A stretch of DNA of 64,000 bases from contig NC_135718.1 in NCBI RefSeq assembly GCF_964656455.1, positions 129,185,093 through 129,249,092 on the forward strand, in the 5' to 3' direction. Shown one piece after another: positions 34,020 to 45,880 of this stretch. A model generated the notes under the pieces. That model saw nothing but the letters and a program-made list of their open reading frames with translations. It was not told the origin of the DNA and searched no databases. The translations under genes were made by a program, and so were the position numbers. Origin of the DNA: Halichoerus grypus. Lineage: Eukaryota; Chordata; Mammalia; Carnivora; Phocidae. Numbering within the stretch: the first letter of the stretch is position 1; each line of letters opens with the position of its first letter.

Positions 34020-35741
34020 GATGCAATCATAAAATAACTTTATTGGTCAGGTTAGCCACCAGTCATGCTTTTCCTGTAATAAGGACCCTTTATAGAGGCA
34101 TGATGGTGTTCACGTGCAGACGCTTTCTGAAGAGCCTGGGGCAGGGGCAGCCTTGCCCCCCCCACGTCAGAGCTCCTTTGTTGAAATGAGCTGGTTTGGC
34201 TTTTGTGGATTTTTGAGTCTGGAGCCAAGCACAGAGTCCAGGGATCCTCCCCTCCACTTCCCAGCAAAGCGTACCCAGTATCAGGGATGTAATGGCATCT
34301 GAACAGGGGCCAGGCTAGGGCTAGCTGTCCTCAGGCAGCCCTGTCCCTGACTGCCCAGATGGCTCCATCCCAGTGGTGCCCAAAGGGGCGGGATGGTGAG
34401 GCCCCAGGCAACATTACCTTTCAGACATGGGAAGAAGGAATTGCTCTCTAGCCAAGCTATAAAGCAAAAGACATCTTCAGTAATGAGGGTGTAGCTCAGA
34501 GATGTGAAAGCAGAGGGTTTCATCCTTGGCACAGGCCAGATTTGGCTGCCTGGCCCAGGCTTCGCAGACCCAACAAGCATCTCCAGCCAGAGTTTTCACT
34601 ATGCACTGTGGCCTCAGGACGAATCAATTAACACAGCTGAACCACAGCATCCTCCTTTGGGCTAGCCAGGCACGTCCAGTGCTGGCTGGAGTCTGTTTCT
34701 CCCATCAGGATGTAGACCTTTCTGCCTGGATAAAGGAAGAGGACACACTACCTTTCTCATGCTTTGAGAACCACGTGCCATGGAGGATAAAGACCCGAGT
34801 AAGGAGCGGCTGGGAACACAGAGGGTGTTGGGCAAGGGTGGAACTCCGGGGCCTGCTTCCTCAATTCAGCCGAATCGGGACGTTTGCCCCTATTAGGGAT
34901 GCTGACATAAGCAAGATCTGGCCTTTCCTGGGTAGAAGTCTGATCCACCTTCAAAGCACTGCCCAGCTGCTAAAATACAACCCCTCCATTTACCAAAGCC
35001 TCAGGTTGGATGTCTCCTCCCATATCAGTCCCTGAATATTGTGATCATGCTGGTGCCCTCCAATCTGGTGGCTTTCAAGGAGTGAGGTTAGGGAGGTGTA
35101 GAGGTGACTCTTGGTTTCCTTCCCCCCCAGACACTAGTGTGACTTCTCCGCACAGGCCACGGGGCCGGTGCCCACACGCCTTGGGCTCTCATGCCTCTGC
35201 CTAAGGCACAGAAGAGGTGTGTGTGCAGCAAGGGTGAGTGGATGAGGAGGGTGAAGGAGGAGGCAGTTGGGCAAGAGGTATATTCCGAGGAGCACTGAGA
35301 GGGAGCCCAGAGTAACTGCACCACCCGCCTGGCACGCAGGAGAGCGGTCAAGCGCTGCTCACAGAGAGAGCCAGGGATTGTGGGGAAAGCACGCTCTGTG
35401 CGTCCGTGCGGTTGCCCAAGCGACTTGTTAAGTTCATGACGCCAGATCATTGGGAAGAACCTGGGGGTAGTGAGGTGTCTGGGGTTGGGACTTCCAGGGA
35501 TTACTTCCTCTGCTACCACGTCTGTCCTGGAAAGAGAGCTGCAGCCGTGTCCCTCAGTAAAAGGCTGCCTGTCCCCTGATCCCACCTGACCCTGCCTACA
35601 GGGAAGAAGACTACAGAGGGAACCCATGGAGTTCTGTCACATGGTCTGTCCCAGACCTTCCAGCAAAAGCCAAACCAAACCATCAAGCCAGATGCAGTGG
35701 GGCGTGGGGGCCTTAGGCCCCGTGCCCCGTGCAAGGGCCAC
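34020..35741 (-). other. FMOD: FMOD 3' UTR
   Basis: About 1.7 kb from the FMOD stop to the first good downstream poly(A) signal in transcript direction, in line with the long FMOD mRNA. No competing gene is visible. The end point is inferred. Confidence 0.75.
34039..34044 (-). terminator. FMOD: FMOD poly(A) signal AATAAA
   Basis: TTTATT on the plus strand reads AATAAA in transcript sense, within CCAATAAAGTTATTTTATGA. Cleavage is expected about 15-25 nt further along the minus strand. Confidence 0.75.
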
Positions 35742-35893
35742 TCAGATCTCGATGAGGCTGGCGAGGCGCAGGCAGAGGGGCGCGTCGACCGGCATTGCGC
35801 TGCGCTTAATCTCGTTCCCGTCCAGGCGAAGCACCTGCAGCTTGGAGAAGTTCATGACGTCCACCACGGTGCAGAAGCTGCTGATGGAGAACT
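35742..35893 (-). other. FMOD: FMOD exon 3, coding part
   Basis: Encodes the last 50 residues (from the split Glu327, FSISSFCTVVDVMNFSKLQV onward) to the TGA at 35744-35742. CpG-rich, unlike the flanking intron. Confidence 0.95.
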
Positions 35894-38800
35894 CTGTGGG
35901 GACAAGAGGGGCGGGGTGGGTGGGCGAAGCCCGGATCAGGGACCCGGCTCCACAGGGAGGCCGCTCAGCCTCCGTGAAGCGGCTTCGACACTTCTGAGGG
36001 GAGGAGTGGGACTTGGCTGGGTGGGGCGGCGTCTTCCCGGATCGGAGTCATAGCGACTGGCCCCGCTAGGGGGCAGCACCAGGCCCGGGGTGGGGTCTCC
36101 GCCCGTGTCGGCGGCTGCGCTGCCTCACCACCCCTCATCTGCACAGTACTCTGCAGTCCCTGGAATGTCCTTGAGTGTCCTTCCGCCAAGACCTGATCTT
36201 TTCCCATTTGTGGACAGCAGGGGGAAGCAGAAGGTAGTCAAAGACCAACCTTAGCAGCTTCGAAGGACTTTGCTGAAGGGCTCTGAGAAGGAAGACTGGG
36301 GAAATGGATGGACTTAAGGCTGGAATATCTCCTGACACTTTGCAGATAGACAGAGGGGGCAGGAAATTAGAGAAATCCTGGGCAGGCAGACAAGTGTCCT
36401 TGCGTGCAGGAGCTTTGAGGGGGTGCATGTTTCCATTCCCAGCACCGCCAAAGGAATGAGCAAGGCCCCGAGGTTCAAGAAGGTGGAAATTCATAGACGA
36501 ATAGGGCTGTCGTGGACCTCAAAAGTCAAATAAATAATTCCCTTGCCTCCTGCATTTAATATGATATGGTTTACCCCCCCTTTTTTTTAATCTCAAAAGA
36601 AGTCTCCTTTTTGAAGATATTCCCCTCCCCCCCAAACCACATAATCTTAATAGATACAATAGTTCTGTTTGGGTTTAACATAAATCCTTCCATTTTCCCT
36701 CTAGTTGTCCTCTTGGACATATCGGCCACATCTGTCCCAAGTCTCCTGGGTTAGGAACTTGAAGGGAAAACACCAAGAACCCAGCACAACTCCAGGAGAG
36801 CCAGCACAAATCACCGTGAAGAGCTGCCTTCCACACCGTGCCTGAGGGCCTCCAGAAGCTGGCTCCTGCCAGAAGGGCTCCCAGTGAAGTCACCTGTCGG
36901 ATCTCAGTGGGATACATCTCCAGGGCTGTCGCTAACATGGGGCAGCCCCAGAGCTTGCCTTTGCTTCCACCAGAGGCATTGCTCAGCTTGCCAGGGTGGT
37001 CGGGAGGCATGGGAGGACTCGGAGGAGGATGGCCTCATGGAGGGGGGTCATGGGTGTGAAAGGGAAGGCTGTGAGGAAGACAGTGTGGGGGGCTTAAATA
37101 GGCTTTTCAATTAGCACTCCCTCTTAAGAACTGACCAAGAGGAGATGGGGTCAGGCTACAACCCATAAACTTGTATTGCAAACATAAGACAGAAAATCCA
37201 GCCCCAAAGAATAATGGGACACTGGACTGGGAAGAGGGGAGTGCCCTTCTGTGGACAGCATTCAGTGGCAGGGTGGGGGCGGGGGTATGAGGAGGGGAAT
37301 GGGTGGGGATGGGAGGGGTGTGGGGAAGATGGAGATCTTTTGGATATTTTTGGATGTCTCCTTTCTGGTCTCAGGAAGTAGATTAAGTGGCCTCTGAGTG
37401 GGCAGGTTTGGGGCAGAGCTTAGGCCAGGGGCTGCGCTTGTGGTAGCCACGGAGGAGGGTAGAGTGGGCTGGGCTGGGGAGAAGTCAGTTGGGTTGGCTT
37501 ATAGGTCACTTCCAAATCTACTGCCCTAGATGGATTCTCTACCCCAGCCTCCGGCCCTCAGACCATCCGCTAAAATCTTGGATCCCTCCGCATGTATGTG
37601 AATATGGGGGATACTTAGGGGCTGCTAGACACAGCCCGTATATCGATTCCATCCACACAGCAGATGCACTGTGCCCCTCTGTTTGCCTTCCCCATGCTCA
37701 CGAAGAGGACAGGGCTTTTGCTTGGAGACTCTGGAGGACATTTTCCAGCCCAGATTAAATACTGACATAAGTCTTTCCAAATTCCTCCCGGGGTACCCAC
37801 CCTGCTCCCTTGGATCCCACAGCTACTGAATAACATTCCGAGCTGTGTTCCCTTGCTGTTGCCAGGCTGGAAAATCTGAGGGAGATGCTAATAGAAGAGG
37901 CAAGGGGGAGGGAGGGGACTGGCTTGATTCCCCTGCACACCCTTTAGTTCCTGCCCTCCATTTAGCTCCTCCCCAGAGGATTGCTTCAGTCCCACCTCCA
38001 CCCCCACCCCCACTGGCTGTGGGAGGATGCCCTAGGAGAGGGGCCCGAGCTTGGGGCACTGTCTTTCCTGCCAGTGGTCTGAATCAGAGAGCTATCCTCA
38101 CGTTCTCAGTCAGAGACGCCTGGCGCCAGGTCCTTGGATGTTGAAGGCTGGCCTTCAGGGTTTTACCTACGTAGCCTGGGTGGCCTGGAGAGATGGCTGC
38201 TTCTTCTCAGTGCCCCCATCTTCACAATGCAAGAAGTCAAACAAAACAGAACTCTGCCTGTCAACTCCCAAGCGGCAAGGAGAGGAGAAGTTAGTCCGAG
38301 TTATCGTGTATTGCTTCCCAGCTATGTGCCAGGCCCCGGACCAAGCACCTCCTGTGTCTTGATTCTCTAATTTAAGACAAAGTAAATGTAGGAACTGGCA
38401 TTATTTTGCCTCAGAAGAAGACTGGCAGAGAGACTAAATGATAACTAGGTCAGGGGATTTGGCTTAAATGACACAAGAAGGGACTTGGAGGAGACACTGA
38501 ACATTTTTCGGTTGTTTGACTTACTGGAGGACTTTCTCGCAAGACCTTGGGACACTTAACTGAAGTGGTTTTATCTTCCGCAGAGCTTTGCGAAGGGGCG
38601 GGCCACCCTGTATTTGAGTGGCAGATGTGCTCCGCACGGAGGCAGGCGGGGACAGGGTGCCGTATGGAGCCCTTCCCACCCCGACTTTCTCTGACTGTGT
38701 ATCATCAGGCAGTAACCAATGGGCTCCCTCCCACGACAGCTGCTCTCTTGCTGTCACATCTTCAGGGGCAAACACAGCACATAATGTGACATTTCTGATG

Positions 38801-41280
38801 TGACAGTCCCCCCGGGTTCAGAGTAGGGTGGCAGGTGACTTCTGGGAGGGATGATGGACAGCCACAAGTAAATGTCAAACCCTTTGCAGCCTGAGACATC
38901 TCAGAGACATCTCAGATTCTCTTGGGAATAAGACCTCCCCGCACCCCAAAAAAGAGAGACTTTACATATAAAACAGTTTGGGTGCCCATGATGGTGTCTT
39001 GCACTTCGAACCAGAGGACCAGACACCTCCTTACCTCATCCGCCCTGCTGTCGACCTCTGGGACTCGGTGCCTCTCTCACTCAGAGGGCTGTCCAACCCG
39101 TTTATGTCGTGCTAAATGACTGATCTGTTCCCTGAGCACCGGGAGAGAAAGAACAAAGCAGGAGGGGATGAAGGCTCGGTCCCTATCTGTGCTCTGATGG
39201 TGTGGTTTGCTCACAGCGGGCTCCGCTTCAAAGCCCTTTGCCAGGTAGTGAGTCCTTTCCCAGGGAAAGGGGGACTTTGCTGACCGAGGAAGGCTCAGTA
39301 CCTTCCAGCTGGGATTCCAACATCAGAGGCCCTGGGGTAATGTAAGCACATTCTGAACACAAGATCCTGACATGGAGCTGAAAAGCAACTAGATCATTCT
39401 ACCCAAAATGAGTATTTTAGTTCTAAGAGGCAGAAAGGCAGCCCTTTTGATTCCTTTAGGCATTCGCCGGGAAGTGCTTGGAAAACAAGAGGCCTGTGTC
39501 CTTGCCCGTTGCCCCAGGGCTTTGTGGTGATAGGGCCCCTGTTACTCTAGGGGGACCTCTGCCCCACCACCAGGGGCTCCTTGTACTCCAGGGAGAACGG
39601 ACCAGAACAAGTACCTCATTCAGCTTCGAGGGGCTGCACATTCTTATCCAACAGCTGTTATGTTTAAAAGACAAACAGCCAAACATACGGCCGGCTGTAG
39701 AGGCAGGGGTAGGACATGTGGAAACAGAGAGCTCATCCTCTTCTGGGTCAGTGAGTAAGAACGAATGCCATGGTTTCTTAACAGTCCACCTTCCTCCCAA
39801 GATGGACCCTGGAAGTTCAGCTTAAATCCCCCTCTCTAGGAACTGCTCTCATCCAAACCTCCGCAAACTCATCTCTCCTTGCTCCTCAACACGTGAGCCC
39901 TTCCTCTCAGACACACAGATTTCCTGGCTGTCCCCTACAGGTGACCCATTAAATGACTGGTTCCTCTGTGGCACTCCCACTTCCCAGAACGGCTTTGCCC
40001 CTTCCCTCCGGCCCGAGCTCACTTAGCTGTCAAGACTTAGATGGAAGCTTACCTCTTCTGGGAAGTCTTCTTCCAAGCCAACCCACCCCCTACCCCGAAT
40101 TTTCCCAGCACTGCTGTTTGGTCTAGGGGCGTGCCATTTTGGACCTCTTGGACAGGGGTAGAGCGTGGATTGCAGGTGGCTTCATTTGTGCTCTCTGGTT
40201 CCCCTACTTCTATGTCCTTTGCATTGCTGCTAGCACTCACAAGAGGGTGTTTTCCAATGAGACAGCCAGCCACTCCCCACTCCCCTTTGTCAGTGTCTCA
40301 CCATTGATCCTATTGCCTTGGAGGTAGAGATTCTCCAGGTTGGTGTTGACTGGGGGGATCTTCTGCAGCTGGTTGTAGGAGAGGTCAAGCTCAAGGAGGC
40401 TGCTGGAGTTGAAGGTGTTGGAGGCCAAGCCATTGTTGGTGAGACTGTTGTGGGACAGCCGCACGTACAGCAGCTTGGGCGAGCCCCGGAAGTAGCTATC
40501 GGGGACGGAGTAGACATTGTTGTGCTCCAGGTACAGCTGCTCGAGGGCTATGGGCAGTCCATCAGGCACCTTCCGCAGGTGGTTGTAACTCAGGTCCAGC
40601 AAGATCAGTGACCGGAGGCCCCTCATCGCACTGCCCACTTCCTGGATCTCGTTGTGCTGGAGGTACAAGGCTGTGAGGTTCTCCAGCCCCTCCAGAGCGT
40701 TGTTGGGGACCCTCGAGATCTGGTTGTGGTCGAGATGGAGCTCCCTCAGGGATCGAGGCAGCGGGCCGGGCATGCGGGTCAGGTTGTTGTGGTCCAGGTA
40801 TAGCCTCTCCAGGTGCCTCAGCTTGGAGAAGATCTTCCTGCCCACCTTATCGCTGGTGATCTGGTTGCCATGGAGGGCAATCCAGAGCAGCCCGGTGGCA
40901 TTGTCGAAGACGCCTTCCTGGATGGACGAGATCTGGTTGTTCTGGAAGTAGACGTACTTCATGCGGGAAGGGACGAAGGGCAGATACTTGAGGTTGCGGT
41001 TGTCACAGTACATGGCCGTGGGGAAGTTGGGTGGGCAGTCGCACTCCTGAGGGCAGTCACGGGGCTCTGGAGGGGGCGGAGAACCGTAGGCATAGGCTGG
41101 GCCCTCCTCCACCCCATAGGGGTAGGGCTCGTAGGGCTCATACGGGTAGGGGTCATAGGGATCGTAGTAGGTGGACTGCTGGCTGCGGAGGTAGTGGAAC
41201 CACCAGTGGGGATCTTCGTCGTACTGGGCCCGGGAGAGGGAGCAGAGCCCGGCCAGCAGCAGGAGGGAGGCCCACTGCAT
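35742..41280 (-). CDS. FMOD: FMOD, fibromodulin; join of complement 41280-40302 and 35893-35742
   Basis: Secreted class II small leucine-rich proteoglycan that binds collagen I/II fibrils and TGF-beta and controls fibril assembly in the extracellular matrix. The two coding exons join in phase 1 (donor CAATG|GTGAGA at 40302/40301, acceptor CCACAG|AGTTC at 35894/35893) and give 376 residues, the human length. Residues 1-18 form a signal peptide (MQWASLLLLAGLCSLSRA) followed by Gln19. Residues 20-66 are acidic and Tyr-rich, with PYDPYPYEPYEPYPYG as the sulfotyrosine region. A Cys cluster at 76-92 (CPQECDCPP...YC) caps the LRR array. About 11-12 LRRs follow. N-glycosylation/keratan sulfate sequons NATG (N127), NLTR, NLTA and NSSS are all kept. 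The C-terminal Cys pair lies in exon 3 (SSFCTVV and APLCLRL), ending LASLIEI. The start is the only ATG in exon 2 followed by a signal peptide, and A at -3 supports it. The single-exon open frame extends 51 codons upstream only because the intron is open. FMOD is convergent with BTG2; its SLRP relatives PRELP and OPTC lie outside this window. Confidence 0.97.
35894..40301 (-). other. FMOD: FMOD intron 2 (4.4 kb)
   Basis: GT-AG intron between the LRR exon and the C-terminal exon. No recognisable SINE or LINE copy and no second gene are seen. G-rich and C-rich simple stretches occur at about 37270-37330 and 37995-38015. Confidence 0.9.
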
Positions 41281-41289
41281 TTTGTCTCT
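40302..41289 (-). other. FMOD: FMOD exon 2
   Basis: Starts after the acceptor CTCTTGCAG (41298-41290), with nine untranslated bases AGAGACAAA before the ATG at 41280. Carries 326 codons plus one base. Long open frames on the opposite strand are by-products of its LRR periodicity and GC content. Confidence 0.95.
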
Positions 41290-41951
41290 CTGCAAGAGCC
41301 AGGAGAGAACAGAGAAAGCAGGCATGAGTGAGACAGCAGGGAGGCGGGGAGGCGAGCCTTGGGCTGTGAGCGATCGCATCTGCCTTCTGCAGCAGGCCCC
41401 TGGGACTGGGAGCCCCGCCCTCACTTCCCACACGCCTCCCCCCAGGGCCGGCTCTGCACACCTGGTGCAGCTGGACCACGGCTGCCTGGGGGAGCTGGGT
41501 ACACTTTACCCTGCTCACAGAGTCACAGAAGCAGAGCCTTCGAGATTAGAAGGAACTTGAATGGGGGGCACTGCATTTTTTTTTTCAAGGGGCAGGTCCT
41601 TAGGCGCCTCTAGCAACCTGAAAGTTCTGTTGGGAGAGCTGGAAAGCCCGAGCAGTCATCCCTGCGGGGGCGGGCGGGGCGGGGAGGTGCTCTTCAGGCC
41701 TGAATTCCCATTCAGTTTGGACTCCCCGGGGATATAATATTTTCCAAGAAAAAAGCCCTCTGGTTCTTTCCCTGTCTCTGGGAAACCTTCAGAAGCATCT
41801 TGAGACCTCAAAGGGGTAGATCTGAACTACTCCTGGAAGATCTTTTGGTCTCTTGGGTGGGGGTTTCTGGTTTCTAGTCTTTGGGGAGGGGTGTGGTCCG
41901 TCTGCGGTCACCGCAAGGCTTGGGCTGCCTTCCCAAGTGTCAGTGTCTGTA

Positions 41952-42006
41952 GCAGTCTGCTGGGTGAGAACGCTCTCTGCTTGGCAGTCTGCTGGGTGAG
42001 AACGCT
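41952..42006. repeat. direct repeat, 23 bp, period 32
   Basis: GCAGTCTGCTGGGTGAGAAC plus GCT occurs identically at 41952-41974 and 41984-42006. Confidence 0.9.
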
Positions 42007-43578
42007 ACCTGGCTGACACAGCGTCTTCATGCAACAGCGACAGTCCCCCCCAGACTGGGGACCCTGGCAGCAGGTGTGGTGGTGTCTTCTAGGGTGGGTA
42101 CTGAGTGTGTGGGGCCTGAGTCCGTGAACTTGGCTTCTGTGGTATCAAGTAAAGAGTTAGCCCCCTCATGCTCCACCATGGACATTATGCTAGAGCCTCC
42201 GGATGCAGAGAAATGAATGAGGAACACTGAGAAATGGAATAGCAATTGAGGACACCTGTGTTATACCCAAGAGAATGTGGCTTTGGAATGGGATTCTGGC
42301 ATCTCCCTCTCCCATCCTGGGCTACCTGTGACGACATCTGGATTACCAGCCTCCATGACTAGCCCTCCACTCCCCCCATAGCCAGGCAACCTGTTACCTT
42401 GAGCTCGTATGTTAGTGAGATGAGAACAGGGCAGGCTTGGAGAGAAAGGTGGGTTTGGTGCATTCTGGGAGGGAAGCTGAAGGTATGGAAGATGAGGAAG
42501 CTTACTGGTTACCCTACCCTGAGTACCCATAGCCAATGCCCTGGATAGCCTTTGTGAGCAATGGGAACCTTCCAGAGGTGTGAGGGTCATCCTTGGACAG
42601 AGGAACCTTAGACATTTCCTGGTCCTGGAAGGGTTGCATATATCCCTTACATTGCTGTTGGGCCTCCTGGGGTTGGCAACTGGAGACAGAAGAAAGAAAG
42701 GAATCTAGGAGTCAGAATCAAATCTAATGATGGGAAAGACCCTGACTGTGACACTCAATCTGGTCACCTCTGCCACCGTTCCTCCCAGGCCCCAGACCTC
42801 TCTGTTTCCTGAAAGTGATTCCCATCGGCCCCCTTATTCCATTAGCCTCTGGGCTGCAGAGGAGAGGCACCTGGTTCATCCTCAAACAGCCTCAGGCCTC
42901 AGACAAAGAACCCACAGTATTTCTGAGAAGCCAACCCAACTGCCCACTGCCTGGGCACGCTGGCTGGGCCCTGGCTCCGGCCGGGAGAGAAGACGGATGG
43001 AGCGGCCCACTGCCAACAGAGCATTTTTCCATGCACAGACCTGGGCTGCTGCAGGACCAAGGTAGCTGTCTGGAGGCTGGCACAGTGAGCCTCTGTCTCC
43101 ATTTCTCCTTCCAGACTGGGCATGTTGGCAGATGAGAGCCACCTTTCTCTTCAAGACCCAGCTTTCCAGGGGCTGTGCATCCTGCCCACTCGGGCCTCTC
43201 CTTAGGAGCCATGACTGCTAAGAGGGCTGGGTGGGGAGCTTCTGCCTCTCCTCTGCTCCATCTCTTAGCAGTGCTGCTCCAGGGTCATATACTTTTAAAT
43301 CTCTCTGCCCACCCTAATGACAGAGACCTTCCTGTGCTCAGAGTTTTGTGAGGTAGAAAGTTTCTGAGATGGGTGCTCCCTGAGTTGTGGGGAGCTGACT
43401 CAGGAGTTAATGCTCTTCTCTCATTTCTCCACTCTAGAGAATGATCTTTCCCTCCTATCAGCGTTGAAGAGGTCAGACCAAAATTTGTCTCCTCTGCTGG
43501 ATTGGACCCTCCTTCATGGCTCCCTGAACATGGTTGATTCTCAGCACTTCTCTTTATTCTTTCCCCTTCACCCCAGCA

Positions 43579-43579
43579 A

Positions 43580-43606
<27 letters not shown>
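43579..43606. repeat. (AC)n microsatellite
   Basis: About 14 AC units followed by TCACACC and a C run, inside FMOD intron 1. Confidence 0.9.
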
Positions 43607-43612
<6 letters not shown>

Positions 43613-43724
43613 CCCCCCATCCTTCCCCTATAACAGCACTCAGGTACCAACATCTGCCTATAGGACAGACTGCAGGGCTGGGGTGGTGGGATTATGAGCA
43701 CTAGCAGGACAGAGCTGGCTTCTT

Positions 43725-43801
43725 AATCAACTGAGCCACCCAGGCGCCCTTTTTTTTTTTTTTTTTTTTAAAGATTTTATTTATTTATTTGAGAGAGAGA
43801 G
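43725..43801 (-). mobile_element. permuted Can-SINE fragment (tail then head)
   Basis: On the minus strand it reads CTCTCTCAAATAAATAAATA, AAATCTTT and about 19 A, directly followed by GGGCGCCTGGGTGGCTCAGT and TGATT. The SINE 3' end therefore precedes a SINE 5' head, the reverse of a normal copy, and the body is missing. The whole is flanked by a 15-bp duplication, CAGAGCTGGCTTCTT (43710-43724 and 43802-43816). Confidence 0.85.
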
Positions 43802-44075
43802 CAGAGCTGGCTTCTTTAGATACCTGGTCCTTCCCTTTTTCATGCCTGAGAAGGGAAGGTCCCCCCCCAACAACGAGAAAGGAACTGTAGGACAGAGGTA
43901 ACACTTTCCCTCTACTCCCCCTTGCCCCTCTCCAGCATCCTGGGGTCATGGCCCGGATGGGAGAATGAAGAATGGTTGCCCCCTGTCAGCCCCTCTCCCC
44001 AAGCCCCAGCCCTTTCCTTTACTCCCGCTATGGAACTATAAGGGACAAAAACTGAAGTAAAATGACTAAACTTAC

Positions 44076-44200
44076 CTCCAGTTGAACCTTTCAGAGAGTG
44101 ACCACGTCCTTCTGTCTGGCCTCCTTGGGTTGGAGAACGTGTGAGAGAGAGAGAGAGACAGAGTGTCTACTGAGAGTGTGCAGGCCTGTGCCAGGCCAGG
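44076..44200 (-). other. FMOD: FMOD exon 1 (5' UTR, start approximate)
   Basis: The strong donor CTGGAG|GTAAGTTTAG ends a non-coding exon at 44076. Splicing to 41289 gives ...CTGGAG-AGAGACAAAATG. The transcription start is not clear. A TATA-like AATATTTG near 44225-44232 would place it at about 44195, and TATACAAATA near 44430 would place it about 200 bp further upstream. Confidence 0.6.
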
Positions 44201-44450
44201 GTCCCGCCCCCAAATTCCTAATCAAATATTGTGAAGAAAGGGACTGAGGAGGCCGGATCCTGGCTTTTTCGGCTCCGCTGCAGGGGCGGAGCTCACACTC
44301 AACCAAGCAAAATCCTTCCGTCTGCTTGACGTTAGAAAAACCACCTTCTTTCCACTCACTTATCTTCCCTGAAGCATTGGCAGCTCTGAGTCTCTTTCTG
44401 CTGAATGAGTTAGTGGCGCCCTGGAAGGTATTTGTATAGTCTCTTACCAA
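44200..44450 (-). promoter_or_regulatory. FMOD: FMOD proximal promoter (inferred)
   Basis: In transcript sense it contains TATACAAATA near 44430, an AAGATAAG GATA-type motif, CTCCGCCCCT and GGGGGCGGG GC boxes and an AATATTTGATT stretch close to exon 1. It is not a CpG island, which fits a tissue-restricted matrix gene. Confidence 0.5.
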
Positions 44451-44794
44451 GTGCCTGGCTTTCTCATTAAACCCGCAAGGGCAGATGCAGTGCTGGGGAG
44501 GGCCAGGACTGGGGAAGAGGCCATCTTAACTCTTTTAGCAACCCATGTGTCACCCCAGAGAGCCAGGACTACTCAGCCTTCTTGCCTCCCCCTCCATGCA
44601 GGTGCTTAGACTAGTGCACGAGTGGGCATGACACAGGAGAGCTGGTTCTGGCTCCACTTCTATCCCTTAGCAGTGTAGACTCGCCTGGGCTGCAGGGTTT
44701 CTCTCCTCCATTGGAATTAATGGAAAAGAATGGGAGCTCACCTTTGTGGATCACTTAACTGTGTGCTAGCATCACACACTTTCATTTAATCCCC

Positions 44795-45215
44795 TGGCAA
44801 CCATTCAACTTTCTGTCTCTATGAACTTGACTACTCTAGAAACCTCACATAAGTGGAATCGTACAACAGTTGCCTTTCTGTGACTGGCTTATTTCACTTA
44901 GCATCATGTTCTTAAAATTCATCCGTCGTAGCATGTGGCAGAATTCCCTTCCTACAACATTCTCTTGTATGTGTAGACCACATTTTGTTTATCTGTTCAT
45001 CCATTGATGGACATTTGGGTTGCTTTTGCCTCTTGGCTCTCGTAAATAACGCTGCTATGAACGTGTGTGTACAAATATCTTTTTGAGACCCTGCTCTTAA
45101 TTAATTTAGATATATGCTCAGAAGTGGAATCATATGGTGATTCTATTTTTAATTTTTTAAACCACCATACTATTTCCCATAGTAGATGGGAATGCCAACA
45201 GGGCACAAAGGTTCA
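44795..45215 (-). mobile_element. old LINE-1 3' fragment, antisense
   Basis: The plus strand shows the familiar inverse L1M text TGACTGGCTTATTTCACTTA, TTTGTTTATCTGTTCATCCA and TGGACATTTGGGTTGCTTTT. The minus strand retains ORF2-end phrases with stops. Confidence 0.8.
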
Positions 45216-45414
45216 AGTTTGAAACACTCCTTATTTTTTAAGAAATATCAATTGAGAAAGCTTCAGATTTGAATTTGAAGACTTTAGAGGTGTCGAGGCA
45301 GATGCAATTTTTGGTTGCTCCAATAGGTCTAAACTGTGTAGGCCATCAGAAAGGTCCTTGTCAGGAACCCACTCTTCTCAGGGCTTATGAAGAGTTTTTT
45401 TAAAAGAGTAAACA

Positions 45415-45600
45415 TAATGAATGGGTATTTGTTGATCACCTGCTATAAACTAAGTGGTCTACTGATGTTATCTCACTTAATGATCACAGAAGGTATTTTG
45501 TGTTGAAAATAGAGGTGCAAAGATGTGGTGTGACTAGCTAGAAAGTGGTAAAACAAGGATTTGAACCTAGATCTGCATGATTCCAAAGCCCACAGGCTTT
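45415..45600. repeat. MIR-like SINE remnant
   Basis: TTGTTGATCACCTGCTATAA, ATCTCACTTAATGATCACAG and AACAAGGATTTGAACCTAGA follow MIR order. Confidence 0.6.
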
Positions 45601-45789
45601 CCCACACCAAAAGGCCAGAGGACTGGTGGAGTGGTAGGGGCGATGACCACCCTGCTGTCACGGTTGGACTCAATTCATATGGAGCCCAACTAATTACAGT
45701 GGCCCAATCTTCTGGAATCCCAGGGGAGGGTAGCAGGGAGAGGGGGCTGGGATACAGGGCTTCTCTTTCCAAGTCCAGACATATTTCCT

Positions 45790-45880
45790 TTCAATTAATA
45801 AATATGAGCCTCTACTCTGTGCCTGGCATGGTCTTAAATGTTGGGGATGCAAAGAAGGTTGTAATATAATGCTTGCTCAA
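45790..45880. repeat. L2-like 3' end remnant
   Basis: AATAAATATGAGCCTCTACT, then GTGCCTGGCATGGTCTTAAA and TTGGGGATGCAAAG, resembles the L2 tail. Confidence 0.55.

Larger units (their letters stand above)
41290..44075 (-). other. FMOD: FMOD intron 1 (2.8 kb)
   Basis: Bounded by donor TGGAG|GTAAGT and acceptor TTGCAG. It contains a 32-bp spaced direct repeat (41952-42006), a CA microsatellite and a permuted SINE fragment. Confidence 0.8.

Noticed and set aside
35088..35627. 179-codon minus-strand frame
   Set aside because: Lies wholly in the inferred FMOD 3' UTR with no coding signature.
40813..41331. 172-codon open frame on the plus strand opposite FMOD exon 2
   Set aside because: It is a mirror of the GC-rich, periodic LRR-coding sequence, with no start context, splice structure or domain of its own.
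43579..43620. CA and C runs that might suggest a CRISPR-like or structured repeat
   Set aside because: Plain microsatellite in an intron; no regularly spaced repeat array exists anywhere in the window.
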